This document shows positions 29,122 to 36,764 of a stretch of 49,333 nt of DNA, piece after piece; positions within the stretch are counted from its first letter, which is position 1; each line of letters begins with the position of its first letter. Under the pieces are notes generated by a model. The model was not told the DNA's origin, made no database searches, and worked only from the letters and a program-made list of their open reading frames with translations. The DNA comes from an uncultured Erysipelotrichaceae bacterium (GTDB lineage Bacteria; Bacillota_I; Bacilli_A; Erysipelotrichales; Erysipelotrichaceae), in the NCBI GenBank assembly GCA_944327105.1, contig CALVGN010000007.1, forward strand, positions 1 through 49,333, in the 5' to 3' direction. A program made the translations under genes and the position numbers.

Positions 29122-30009
29122 TCATGCCGCCTGGAGATCACAGGTGATTGCTTTGAAAAATTCGGCTGACCAAACATCGAGTTCCCGTGGATTTTCGATA
29201 AATGGGAAGACATCGGTTTTCGCGGCAGTATAATCAATCGTATCGAACCGTTGGTTTAACCATGACTTAATCTCTTCAAGCGTACATGCATTGGAATGAT
29301 CAATGAAATGGGATTGAATCAAACGTTGACGCAAGTGTTCTCGATTGAATGGAATATTCATTTGGCGGTAGAAAACGTAATCGTATAGATCACGTCCTTT
29401 TGTCCTTGATTTCCAATTACGACATAGAACTGCATGGAGTTTTCCGGCAAATAATGATGGTCCATCGTATAGTTTGACCTCATATGGAATCGGATAAAGT
29501 GAAAAATGATGCTTATACGATGCCCCTTCTGGGGGATCGGTATCCACTTCGAATTTTATGGTTACTGTCTCGTTTGACGCGTATTGTCGTGCATATTCCT
29601 CGTTCAAATAGAAGGTCAAGATCTGTATTCGTGTGTTGCCCTTTAGAAAAGCTGATTGAATGGTACTTTTTTTTGTTTTGTGCTTCACTTGAATATCGAT
29701 GGATAGACCCAGTTCAGCAAGTATGCGATGAATTTGATTAAAATAGCGCGTAATATCAAAATCAGGGTTCGCGGAAGTCAAAGAAAAATCCAAATCTTCT
29801 GAGAAACGTGGAAGTTTATAGAAAATGCGCAACGCCGTTCCCCCATAAAATGCAGCATGATCAAAAAAGTTTGTACGGGATAAAGCATACAGCAGACATT
29901 CCTGGAGAACTTCCCGTATGAGAGTGGTGCGTTGCAGTGGTGTTAAAACCTGGATATCAATGTTCGAATATTTTCGGATAATCAGTTGTCTAAGCATGTT
30001 TTCGCTCAT
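29122..30009 (-). CDS. AbiEii-type nucleotidyltransferase toxin
   Basis: The 295-residue protein has the DNA-polymerase-beta-like nucleotidyltransferase motif FYGGTALRIFYKLPRFSEDLDFSL: GGTALR at 56-61 and the catalytic acidic pair D72/D74. AbiEii toxins of type IV toxin-antitoxin systems block growth on phage infection, probably by transferring nucleotides to tRNA acceptor ends. ATG 30009 follows AAAGGAGG, better than the TTG one codon earlier. The gene overlaps the antitoxin gene by 20 nt. Base composition is similar to neighbours, but the neighbourhood (convergent with gpmI, flanked by empty sequence) suggests acquisition. Confidence 0.9.
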   Translation of the reverse strand: MSENMLRQLIIRKYSNIDIQVLTPLQRTTLIREVLQECLLYALSRTNFFDHAAFYGGTALRIFYKLPRFSEDLDFSLTSANPDFDITRYFNQIHRILAELGLSIDIQVKHKTKKSTIQSAFLKGNTRIQILTFYLNEEYARQYASNETVTIKFEVDTDPPEGASYKHHFSLYPIPYEVKLYDGPSLFAGKLHAVLCRNWKSRTKGRDLYDYVFYRQMNIPFNREHLRQRLIQSHFIDHSNACTLEEIKSWLNQRFDTIDYTAAKTDVFPFIENPRELDVWSAEFFKAITCDLQAA

Positions 30010-30595
30010 CAATACTTCCTCCTTTAAAAACTTTATATGCGAGTTTTATATTGGATGTGTGATAGCGATCGACTAAATCGCTGAAGATCAACGGATCAAG
30101 CGCATAAAATTTGTTTTCATCGATCCTAAGATCATCGAACAGCAAGCTTCGGATTGATTTTAAATTGTGGACCGGAGCCAATGTAAACAATTTGTCACAT
30201 ATAGACTTTTCAGGTGATGCGATCCAAAAACCTTCATCATCATTTCCGTTATACTCGATGGCATAAGGAAAGACACGAGCCGGTAGAACGGTATAGATGA
30301 ACGTACCATATTGATTGTTGAAACATTTGTTGTTTTTATAGCCGGTCGTTGCACATGTGAAGTTCACAACAGACTCAGGTATTAATCCGTAATACGATAA
30401 CGCCCATTCAAAGGACAGATAGGATGGAGTGATAATAACTTGTGAAAGGTGCGCGCCATTTGCGGTTTTATCAGTTTCAAAGAGTCCTTTTTTAAGTGGA
30501 AATAATTGCCGTGATTGGATCATTCGTCTGATTTTATTTGGAATATTGCTGTATTGTGTCAGTTGATCTGTTAGCATTTTTGTTGATAAAATCAT
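29990..30595 (-). CDS. AbiEi-type antitoxin / transcriptional repressor
   Basis: The 201-residue protein has an N-terminal winged-helix region (ILSTKMLTDQLTQYSNIPNKIRRMIQSRQLFPLKKGLFETDK) and the AbiEi C-terminal domain (IITPSYLSFEWALSYYGLIPE, FWIASPEKSICDKLF). In the known system it represses its own promoter by binding inverted repeats and so limits the toxin, without binding the toxin. An exceptionally good inverted repeat covers the promoter here. It lies first in the operon, overlapping the toxin gene. No ribosome-binding site is evident before ATG 30595. Confidence 0.9.
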   Translation of the reverse strand: MILSTKMLTDQLTQYSNIPNKIRRMIQSRQLFPLKKGLFETDKTANGAHLSQVIITPSYLSFEWALSYYGLIPESVVNFTCATTGYKNNKCFNNQYGTFIYTVLPARVFPYAIEYNGNDDEGFWIASPEKSICDKLFTLAPVHNLKSIRSLLFDDLRIDENKFYALDPLIFSDLVDRYHTSNIKLAYKVFKGGSIDERKHA

Positions 30596-30598
30596 ATG

Positions 30599-30645
30599 TT
30601 TTCCCTAGTAACTACCATTTTAAGGTAGTTACTAGGGAAAATCAA
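30599..30645 (-). promoter_or_regulatory. AbiE promoter and operator palindrome
   Basis: Two 18-nt arms (30599-30616 and 30624-30641, beginning TTTTCCCTAGTAACTACC) are perfect inverted complements round 7 nt. On the minus strand a -35 TTGATT (30645-30640) and -10 TAAAAT (30622-30617) are 17 nt apart, so the repeat brackets the -10. This is the expected binding site for AbiEi autorepression. Confidence 0.85.
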
Positions 30646-30960
30646 CAAATATATAATTAAAAAAGTAATCCTACGTGTAATGAACTGAGAACACTCGATT
30701 GATCTTGCAGGACTAATAATGCATGTAGATTCTTGTTTTTCGCTATTGTAGTATTGTGTGATGCTTTGATTCGATTACGACGACGATTGGAAAGCCCACG
30801 ATTTCAATCGTGATAAAAGTCAGTCAGGATATCTTCTGCAATATTGGTGAGAATGTTGAAAAAAATTGGTTGATCGTCCACCATTTCAAACCCGCGGAGT
30901 AATCAAGAAACACAATCTATTCCCTATTCTAAACCCATGTGGCATTGGGTTAAGCGAAAA
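30646..30960. other. Gene-free stretch between AbiE operon and rhodanese gene
   Basis: I see no gene of convincing length, no motif copy and no RNA gene in these ~315 nt. It is AT-rich and may be scar sequence from the arrival of the AbiE pair. Confidence 0.5.
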
Positions 30961-30993
30961 CAAAACCCACTGCTTTTGAAACAGTGGGTTTTG
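30961..30993. terminator. Terminator of the rhodanese lipoprotein operon
   Basis: CAAAACCCACTG and CAGTGGGTTTTG pair perfectly round 9 nt; T tracts on both strands. Confidence 0.85.
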
Positions 30994-31014
30994 AATACGG
31001 ATCGAACGCTTGGC

Positions 31015-31701
31015 TTATTCAGCGACCGGAGTCAGACCTTCGAAGCTATAGGTTGCATCCACAACCACTTCAGCGCTGTCGACGGTCCATTCATCGAATG
31101 CTTTGTCGGTATACTGACCCATACCGCCAACGTTGTAGATCTTGCTCATGTCATAGCCTTTGGCTTCCAAGATCTGCATCAACTGGCTGACACGACCGCC
31201 GCTTTGGCACATGAAGAAGATGGTGGTGTCTTTCGGGAAGAATTCTTCCAGAAGATCATCGCTTTCTTCATAAGTAGCGACCGGAGCGGTCAATTCACCG
31301 CTATATAGCTGATAGCTGGGTTCGGTGTTGTAAACCAATGCAAAGTAAGGAATGCATTCAAAATTGCGCAGGTGCTTCTTGGCATAGTCGCTATAGTCAC
31401 GCAAATCGATGTACAGCACATCATCCCGACCCAGATATTCGGTCAGATTGGTTTGATCGATACTGGAGCAAGCGGTGGAATAGGTGTTTTCGGTGCAGTT
31501 GACTTCTTCTTCACCTTCACCCGGTGTGTACATTTTGCTGGTGTCACGTGGAGCCGGTAAAGCAGCAGCTTCGCTGACTTCAGCGGTGGTTTCGGTAGCA
31601 GCCGGTGTTTCGGCAGCCGGGGTGGTTTCAGTAGCGGCCGGAGCGCTGGAGCAGCCAGCGAGCAAAGCAGCCAGAGCCAATGTGCTCAGAATCTTTTTCA
31701 T
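31015..31701 (-). CDS. Rhodanese-like lipoprotein with intact catalytic Cys
   Basis: The 228-residue protein has a lipoprotein signal peptide ending LLAGC (Cys17) and an Ala/Thr-rich linker to about residue 55. A rhodanese-fold domain follows: VLYIDLRDYSDYAKKHLRNFECIPYFAL, then the active-site loop FFMCQSGGRVSQLM with Cys165 and Arg170, then KIYNVGGMGQYTD. Rhodaneses move sulfane sulfur through a Cys persulfide. Outside the membrane it could act on thiosulfate or polysulfide, or sense redox state, which is inference. It lies 33 nt downstream of the FMN-binding-like lipoprotein gene in one operon. Codon use is more GC-rich than in the divergent partner operon. It has a clear paralogue at 33882. 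Confidence 0.88.
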   Translation of the reverse strand: MKKILSTLALAALLAGCSSAPAATETTPAAETPAATETTAEVSEAAALPAPRDTSKMYTPGEGEEEVNCTENTYSTACSSIDQTNLTEYLGRDDVLYIDLRDYSDYAKKHLRNFECIPYFALVYNTEPSYQLYSGELTAPVATYEESDDLLEEFFPKDTTIFFMCQSGGRVSQLMQILEAKGYDMSKIYNVGGMGQYTDKAFDEWTVDSAEVVVDATYSFEGLTPVAE

Positions 31702-31734
31702 GATTTAAAAATTACTCCTTAAGAAAAATCTTGA

Positions 31735-32508
31735 TTATTCACCGGTGAAATAGTCATCGGTTGCATGGTATTCAAACAAAGCGTTGAGCATGCGGATGAT
31801 GTTGTTGGCGGATACGCTGGATCCGGAGAAGGTATCGATGGTATAGCCGTCACGACCTTCACCGGCACTGTAGTCAGCCGGGTCGATATCTTCCATGACG
31901 CTTAATGTCTGGATGTAGCGGTAATCCTTGTCAACAAAGAACGGGATGTACTGTTCCTTGAAGTCTTCATACGTTGCACCGGCAGGTGTCGGGTTGGAAT
32001 CGCCCCAGAAACCGGCAGTATATTTATCCTGGGAGTCACGATCGAAACTCAGGAAACGGATCTGGGAATCGTTGATATCGCCGCTATCGGGCAATGTCAA
32101 TTCGACATAGGCGGTCATCCAATAGTTGACATCGGCACTACGGCAGGTACAGGAAAGATAAGTGACCTGGTACTTGATGTAGTTGCGGGCTTCGTATTTG
32201 AAGTTGACGAAGGCGTAGAATTTGCTTTCTTCACGCGGACCATTGACGTGGTCAATGGGGATGATGGCGACAGCGTTACCGATGGTGCCTTCACCTAAGT
32301 CAGCGCTGGTATTGAGATATTCATTGATCATGTCTAGATCCATGGATTCAATCGAGCAGCCACTTCCGGTGGATGCGGTCTCAGCGGTAGCGGTGGTTTC
32401 GCCAGTGGTTGCCGGGGTAGTGGCATCGTTGGTGGCTGGGGTTGAGGAACAACCGGCCAGCAGGCCCAATGTCAAGGCTCCGGTAAACACTTTTTTCAGT
32501 GTGTTCAT
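31735..32508 (-). CDS. Lipoprotein with C-terminal FMN-binding-like domain
   Basis: From ATG 32508, preceded by AAGGAG, the product has 257 residues. A lipoprotein signal ends LLAGC (Cys20), followed by a Thr/Ala linker. The C-terminal end, AGEGRDGYTIDTFSGSSVSANNIIRMLNALFEYH, resembles the FMN_bind domain tail, where SGA(S/T) receives FMN in phosphodiester linkage. Here it reads SGSS, one residue off consensus. The enzyme that makes this bond, ApbE, is encoded divergently 130 nt away. I infer an extracytoplasmic flavoprotein; the middle of the protein (KFYAFVNFKYEARNYIKYQ, a Cys pair at CTC) is not recognised. First gene of the operon with the rhodanese lipoprotein. Confidence 0.72.
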   Translation of the reverse strand: MNTLKKVFTGALTLGLLAGCSSTPATNDATTPATTGETTATAETASTGSGCSIESMDLDMINEYLNTSADLGEGTIGNAVAIIPIDHVNGPREESKFYAFVNFKYEARNYIKYQVTYLSCTCRSADVNYWMTAYVELTLPDSGDINDSQIRFLSFDRDSQDKYTAGFWGDSNPTPAGATYEDFKEQYIPFFVDKDYRYIQTLSVMEDIDPADYSAGEGRDGYTIDTFSGSSVSANNIIRMLNALFEYHATDDYFTGE

Positions 32509-32520
32509 GGTTCTCCTTTC

Positions 32521-32562
32521 TTTGGACTTTATAAGTCGTGAATATTTTAGCATAAGTCCAAA
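32521..32562. promoter_or_regulatory. Inverted repeat in the divergent ApbE/FMN-lipoprotein promoter region
   Basis: TTTGGACTT (32521-32529) and AAGTCCAAA (32554-32562) are perfect complements 24 nt apart between divergent operons. They are a candidate operator for joint control. Confidence 0.4.
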
Positions 32563-32623
32563 TAAAATGTGTGTGATTTGTGAATTTTGATGAACGAGTT
32601 GTTAACAGAATCTTGATTTTCAA

Positions 32624-32629
32624 TACAAT
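32624..32629 (+). promoter_or_regulatory. -10 box of the apbE operon
   Basis: TACAAT lies 8 nt before the apbE ATG at 32638, and TTAACA/TTGATT-like sequence lies upstream. The transcription start would fall within 1-2 nt of the ATG (leaderless); AGGAAG is too close to the ATG to be a normal ribosome-binding site. Confidence 0.5.
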
Positions 32630-32637
32630 TAGGAAGT

Positions 32638-33885
32638 ATGAAAAAAGAATTAGTGATGGTTTTGACCATGATGGTGTGTGGTTGTACCAGTATGGAGCAT
32701 GGTCAAACCACTGTAGCAGTGGAATCTTTCGTTCCACAAGAAACGCGTTATCCGGATAGCAATGAAACACGAGTTTATGAAAATCTCGAAATGATCGAAA
32801 ATGGGGAGGATCTGGTCGTACCATTCAATTCCACCATTTCATTGGAAACATTGGATCAGCAATCCATGGATCTGTTGTATCCGATCTTTGATCAACAGAT
32901 GACATATCTGGCAAAGTTATTTGATGGTTATAACCAATATACCAATGAAGATGGTTCGACCATGAATAATCTGTATATGATCAATGCTTACTATGGTACG
33001 GGTCAAACCATTGAATTGGATGAACCATTGTATGATTTATTGAAATTATCCATGGATCTGACCATTCTAAGCGATGGTGCATTCAATCCGACCATCGGGG
33101 CATTATCCAACGTATGGAAGGATAAGTTCACGCCATTTCCGATGGAAAATACAGACCCAAGTGAGGAAACGATCGATACAGCGTTAACTTGTGTGGTCAA
33201 ACCAGAAGATATGATGGATACGATCGTATTGGATGATTCCAACCATACCGTAACGTTTAATACTTATGCTGGATGCAATAGTCAAGTCATCTTGGATCTG
33301 GGCGGGATCGCCAAAGGTTATGCGGTGGATCTGGTGTCAAAAGCATTGAGTGAAATGAATGAACCATTCATCTTAAATGGTGGAACCAGTTCCATATTGG
33401 CTTATACCCCAGATGATATGGACCATTATTGGTATGTGGGGGTGCGTGATCCTTATGCCAGAGTGTCTTTAAGCTATGATGTGCAATTAACCAATACCGC
33501 GTCTTTTACCAGCAGTGGGGATGATGGGAATTATTTCTTGTTGCCGGATCCAAGTGGGGATGGTTATATCATCCGCCATCATATCCTTGATCCGATCAGT
33601 GGTTATCCCCATAACAGTGTGCGCATGGTGACCTTGGTTTCAACCATGGGCACCAATGGGATATGTGATGCATTAAGTACGGCATTGTTCAATATCGATG
33701 ATGATACCCAACGGATCGAATTGATCAAAACCATCGAAGAAGCCTATGGTATCACCATTGAATATTCCTTCCTGCATCCCTATGACGCTGATGGGGGCAC
33801 GTTGAGTCTATCCAGTGGCTTTGATGCATTGATGATCGAAGATACATTAGCGGATAATATTTATGAAGTGGAGGTACTGCAATGA
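32638..33885 (+). CDS. apbE: FAD:protein FMN transferase, lipoprotein form
   Basis: The 415-residue protein has a lipoprotein signal with MVCGC (Cys16) and then the ApbE domain. Family features are MTYLAKLFDGYNQYTNEDGSTMNNLY, LSDGAFNPTIGAL, the FAD/Mg site ILDLGGIAKGYAVDLVSKAL, NGGTSSILA, HHILDPISGYPHNSVRMVT and GICDALSTALF. ApbE moves FMN from FAD onto a Thr/Ser of partner proteins on the outer face of the membrane. The probable partner is the lipoprotein encoded divergently at 31735-32508. It overlaps the downstream rhodanese-like gene by 4 nt. Confidence 0.93.
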   Translation: MKKELVMVLTMMVCGCTSMEHGQTTVAVESFVPQETRYPDSNETRVYENLEMIENGEDLVVPFNSTISLETLDQQSMDLLYPIFDQQMTYLAKLFDGYNQYTNEDGSTMNNLYMINAYYGTGQTIELDEPLYDLLKLSMDLTILSDGAFNPTIGALSNVWKDKFTPFPMENTDPSEETIDTALTCVVKPEDMMDTIVLDDSNHTVTFNTYAGCNSQVILDLGGIAKGYAVDLVSKALSEMNEPFILNGGTSSILAYTPDDMDHYWYVGVRDPYARVSLSYDVQLTNTASFTSSGDDGNYFLLPDPSGDGYIIRHHILDPISGYPHNSVRMVTLVSTMGTNGICDALSTALFNIDDDTQRIELIKTIEEAYGITIEYSFLHPYDADGGTLSLSSGFDALMIEDTLADNIYEVEVLQ

Positions 33886-34556
33886 AAAGGAGTTCTTTGA
33901 TGATCCTTGGTTTGACCATGTTGATTTCCGGTTGCACATCACCGCTTAACAATGATGAGCCGATCGAATCCACATCAACAATGGTTCAACCATCCTTACC
34001 TGATAAATCCATTCCCGATTCCCCTTTAGCCATTGACAGTCCGATCGATGCCACCACTATCGATCAATATCTGTTTATCGATGGTGTGCAATATGTCGAT
34101 CTTAGAAGTATCGCGCAACTGCAAACCGAAGGCATGATCGCTGGTTTTGAAGTGATTCCATTCTATGATGTATTGGTCTCATATGACTTCAAAGAAAATG
34201 TGTTGTTTACCATGCGTAAGGATGATATGACTAATGCAGATGTGTATTTAGGCGATGTCGGTACCTTTTATCCCAATTATGAAGAAAGTGAATCCGTTTT
34301 GAATAGGATTTTCCAGGATGACGGACCCATCGTTTTCATGAGTACCGCCGGTGTGGAAAGTGCCTATATGATCAATTTATTGATCCAATATGGGTATGAT
34401 CCCGCGTTATTGTACAATGCCGGAACATTCACCAATGGAATGGGCGATATCATCGCATATCGGGATTATGCGAATCATCAATACTACCTTGAACCCAATC
34501 ATGGTTATGGTTATACCGTCAGTTATGATTTTGGTGAATTGACTCCGATCGAATAA
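33882..34556 (+). CDS. Rhodanese-fold lipoprotein lacking the catalytic Cys
   Basis: The 224-residue protein has a lipoprotein signal ending LISGC (Cys18). Its domain aligns with the rhodanese lipoprotein at 31015: VQYVDLRSIAQLQTEGMIAGFEVIPFYDVL; FMSTAGVESAYMINLLIQYGYDPALLYNAGTF; and the end GYTVSYDFGELTPIE matches TYSFEGLTPVAE. At the catalytic position there is Ser154 instead of Cys, and Glu159 replaces the loop Arg, so sulfur transfer is not expected. It may bind a partner or ligand. It is translationally coupled to apbE (ATGA overlap) and ends at a strong terminator. Confidence 0.85.
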   Translation: MKRSSLMILGLTMLISGCTSPLNNDEPIESTSTMVQPSLPDKSIPDSPLAIDSPIDATTIDQYLFIDGVQYVDLRSIAQLQTEGMIAGFEVIPFYDVLVSYDFKENVLFTMRKDDMTNADVYLGDVGTFYPNYEESESVLNRIFQDDGPIVFMSTAGVESAYMINLLIQYGYDPALLYNAGTFTNGMGDIIAYRDYANHQYYLEPNHGYGYTVSYDFGELTPIE

Positions 34557-34593
34557 AAAAAGATGACTCAGGGTGAACTTGAGTCATCTTTTT
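34557..34593. terminator. Terminator between the rhodanese-like gene and the nitroreductase gene
   Basis: AAAAAGATGACTCA and TGAGTCATCTTTTT pair perfectly round 9 nt and serve both convergent genes. Confidence 0.92.
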
Positions 34594-34619
34594 ACTGATG
34601 TGATCTCGACTATCCAGAA

Positions 34620-35597
34620 TTACTCTGCGTTTTCAGTTGTTGCCGATGTTTGTGCATCGGTTGACGCAGAACTTGATGTATCTGAATCCGATGCATCCAC
34701 CTGGGTCTGAGCATCATTCTGGTCAGTTGGTTCAACGATATTTGATTCATCAAAGAAGGAATAATTTGTTGGACGCATATGCTTGGATGCAGCCGTTGTC
34801 GCATCCACATCTGCTGCCGGTTTGCCGATGACCACTGCGGCGACCAGATTCATATTCCCGTCTACGGGGATATCTTTGATATCTTCGCCATAGGTATGAG
34901 CGAAGCCCCAACCGCGCATCAAGTTTTGGTTTTCGAGATAGTAAGTAGGATTGCTTACAGCCACATCCCCTTGTAAAGATCCGAAAATGTGTGTGTTATA
35001 GCCCAATGCATGAGCGGCAAACTGAAGCCAAGCGATGGTAATGCCTGTGTCCATATACGAGGACGATGCTGCTTGTTGGTAATATGAACCCAACGGACTT
35101 TCTGTTCCGTCTGCTAAGGTATAAGTACCATAAGGTAGGGCATGGTCTTCCTGGTCTCTTATTTTATCGGCATAAAATAGGACGGTAACTGTGCCGTTTG
35201 TCACACTTGGGCCAATTGCCTGACCAGAGTTGTCCCAATAGTCTCCGATGACATCAAACTGGTCTTCATAGTCTGTCAGTACAACCATGAATACCTCACT
35301 GTATTGGACGGCAAGCTGGGCTTTGATCGCTGTGTTGAGCATTGTTTCAAGCTCTTCATGTGTTGGTTGATCTGCCGGATCATCGGACCAATAACCGTTA
35401 TCTACTGACATCCAAGCATTTGGATTTTCATTCATCCATTCGATCAATCCGGCTGGATCGTATGTAGATGTTTCTGTGCCTGTCGTTTCAGCAGATGCAG
35501 TCGATTGTGGTGAAGATGATGGCGTAGATGTGGATGAACATGCGGAAAGTGTCAGTGCCAGGGCACCACAAATCAGTGTTTTACTTATTTTAGTCAT
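34620..35597 (-). CDS. Nitroreductase-fold lipoprotein
   Basis: The 325-residue protein has a lipoprotein signal ending LTLSAC (Cys20) and a Ser/Thr linker. A nitroreductase-like FMN-binding domain follows: HEELETMLNTAIKAQLAVQYSEVFMVVL, then SSSYMDTGITIAWLQFAAHALGYNTHIFGSLQ, which corresponds to the dimer helix and flavin-contact region, and NLVAAVVIGKPAAD near the end of the fold. A Ser/Asp/Thr-rich tail of about 45 residues closes it. Nitroreductases are normally cytosolic, so lipid anchoring outside the cell is unusual. It would need FMN and an electron donor there. Divergent from a LysR regulator 72 nt away, which probably controls it. Confidence 0.82.
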   Translation of the reverse strand: MTKISKTLICGALALTLSACSSTSTPSSSPQSTASAETTGTETSTYDPAGLIEWMNENPNAWMSVDNGYWSDDPADQPTHEELETMLNTAIKAQLAVQYSEVFMVVLTDYEDQFDVIGDYWDNSGQAIGPSVTNGTVTVLFYADKIRDQEDHALPYGTYTLADGTESPLGSYYQQAASSSYMDTGITIAWLQFAAHALGYNTHIFGSLQGDVAVSNPTYYLENQNLMRGWGFAHTYGEDIKDIPVDGNMNLVAAVVIGKPAADVDATTAASKHMRPTNYSFFDESNIVEPTDQNDAQTQVDASDSDTSSSASTDAQTSATTENAE

Positions 35598-35646
35598 AAG
35601 TTTTCCTCCTGTTAAAATAATAACGAGCTTATAAGTAGGAGACTTA
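35583..35646. promoter_or_regulatory. Candidate LysR operator half-sites
   Basis: Four half-sites of the same word lie between the divergent genes: ACTTAT (35583-35588), ATAAGT (35596-35601), ATAAGT (35631-35636) and ACTTA (35642-35646). They form ACTTAT-N7-ATAAGT and TAAGT-N5-ACTTA palindromes, as expected for LysR-type boxes. Confidence 0.5.
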
Positions 35647-35668
35647 CGAATTTTTTGGAGGTTCTTTC

Positions 35669-36547
35669 ATGAATTTAGATGACCTTGAATTGCTTCGAAA
35701 TTTGATGGAAACGCAAAGTATTTCAACAACGGCGAGACGACTGTTTCTATCCGCAAGTACAGTGTCGTACCGATTGGCAACACTTGAAAAGGATCTTGGG
35801 ATTCGTCTGTTTTATCACACACGAAATCAGATCATTCTGACAAAAGCTGGAGAATATTATTACAACCATATTTGTGAACTGATGGGACAATATCGGGAAA
35901 TCATTCGAAAAGCCCAGTCTATCGACGAAGAAAAGGAGTTTACACTAGGATTGCCGGCATCTTTTATTTATCGGTATAAAGACGAAATTACGCGCGCATT
36001 CACTTTGAAGTATTCAAGTTTAAAATTTCGAATTCGTTCGTGTGATTTCAGAGAGGGGCTTGAACCGCTAATGTCAGGAGTTGTTGATTATTTAATGACT
36101 TTTCGCTGTCGTACACGGAACATGCCGAAATCAATTTCGATGCACGATCTAATCCATGAGCCATATCATTGTCTCATGAGGGAGGATCATGATTTGGCGG
36201 TTCGCAAATATGTTGTCCCGGATGATTTTAACAGTTACAGATTCTATGCTTTGGAATTCATAAAACCTGCTATTGAATCTTTTATGGCTGATAATGGCAT
36301 TGAATCCATTTCATATAAAATAAAATATTATGATGACTTGCCGGTTATGATCGCGGATTTAAAAAAGGATTGTGCGCTGACTTTGACATCTTATAATCCA
36401 GATACTGTTCTTGTTCCAGGCTGTGTTTATAAACCGGTGCAATCGAATCGCAAGATTTGCTACGTAGGAGTGAATCGGAACGGAGCATTTGATGATATTA
36501 GCGATTGGTTGAGTACTGCGTTGATTGATATATTTCATTCGCAGTAA
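35669..36547 (+). CDS. LysR-family transcriptional regulator
   Basis: The 292-residue protein has an N-terminal winged HTH (MNLDDLELLRNLMETQSISTTARRLFLSASTVSYRLATLEKDLGIRLFYHTRNQIILTKAGE), the standard LysR domain, followed by a linker helix and a type-2 periplasmic-binding-like effector domain. TTGGAGG precedes the ATG. By the usual rule it activates the divergent nitroreductase lipoprotein gene and represses itself, with an unknown co-inducer. Codon use is AT-richer than the surrounding genes. Confidence 0.93.
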   Translation: MNLDDLELLRNLMETQSISTTARRLFLSASTVSYRLATLEKDLGIRLFYHTRNQIILTKAGEYYYNHICELMGQYREIIRKAQSIDEEKEFTLGLPASFIYRYKDEITRAFTLKYSSLKFRIRSCDFREGLEPLMSGVVDYLMTFRCRTRNMPKSISMHDLIHEPYHCLMREDHDLAVRKYVVPDDFNSYRFYALEFIKPAIESFMADNGIESISYKIKYYDDLPVMIADLKKDCALTLTSYNPDTVLVPGCVYKPVQSNRKICYVGVNRNGAFDDISDWLSTALIDIFHSQ

Positions 36548-36714
36548 ATATGGGTAAATACTTTACATAATTGTGGTCGTCGCTAATGGTTTTGGTAATT
36601 TTACGCTTATAGTAACATTTATTCTTCGTTTCGTACTTTTGCGGCATTTTACTTCGGACTTTTGTGATAGAACGTGTATAGGCGGTACATAAAATAGTAA
36701 TATTTTGTAGATTC
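36548..36714. other. AT-rich intergenic stretch
   Basis: No gene, terminator or RNA structure that I can support is visible in these ~165 nt. A minus-strand frame across it overlaps the LysR 3' end and looks fortuitous. Confidence 0.4.
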
Positions 36715-36750
36715 TTGACCTTTCGTCGTTCGTTATTTATGGTTGAACCA
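36715..36750 (+). promoter_or_regulatory. Promoter of the Cof-type HAD gene with motif copy
   Basis: TTGACC (36715-36720) and TATGGT (36738-36743) are 17 nt apart; the motif TGGTTGAACCA (36740-36750) overlaps the -10 and start region. AGGAG and the ATG at 36765 follow. Confidence 0.5.
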
Positions 36751-36764
36751 TAGGAGTACAAGAT

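Noticed and set aside
36498-36761. Minus-strand 87-codon frame between LysR and HAD genes
   Set aside because: It overlaps the LysR 3' end and the HAD promoter, has no ribosome-binding site and shows basic low-complexity sequence typical of antisense AT-rich DNA.
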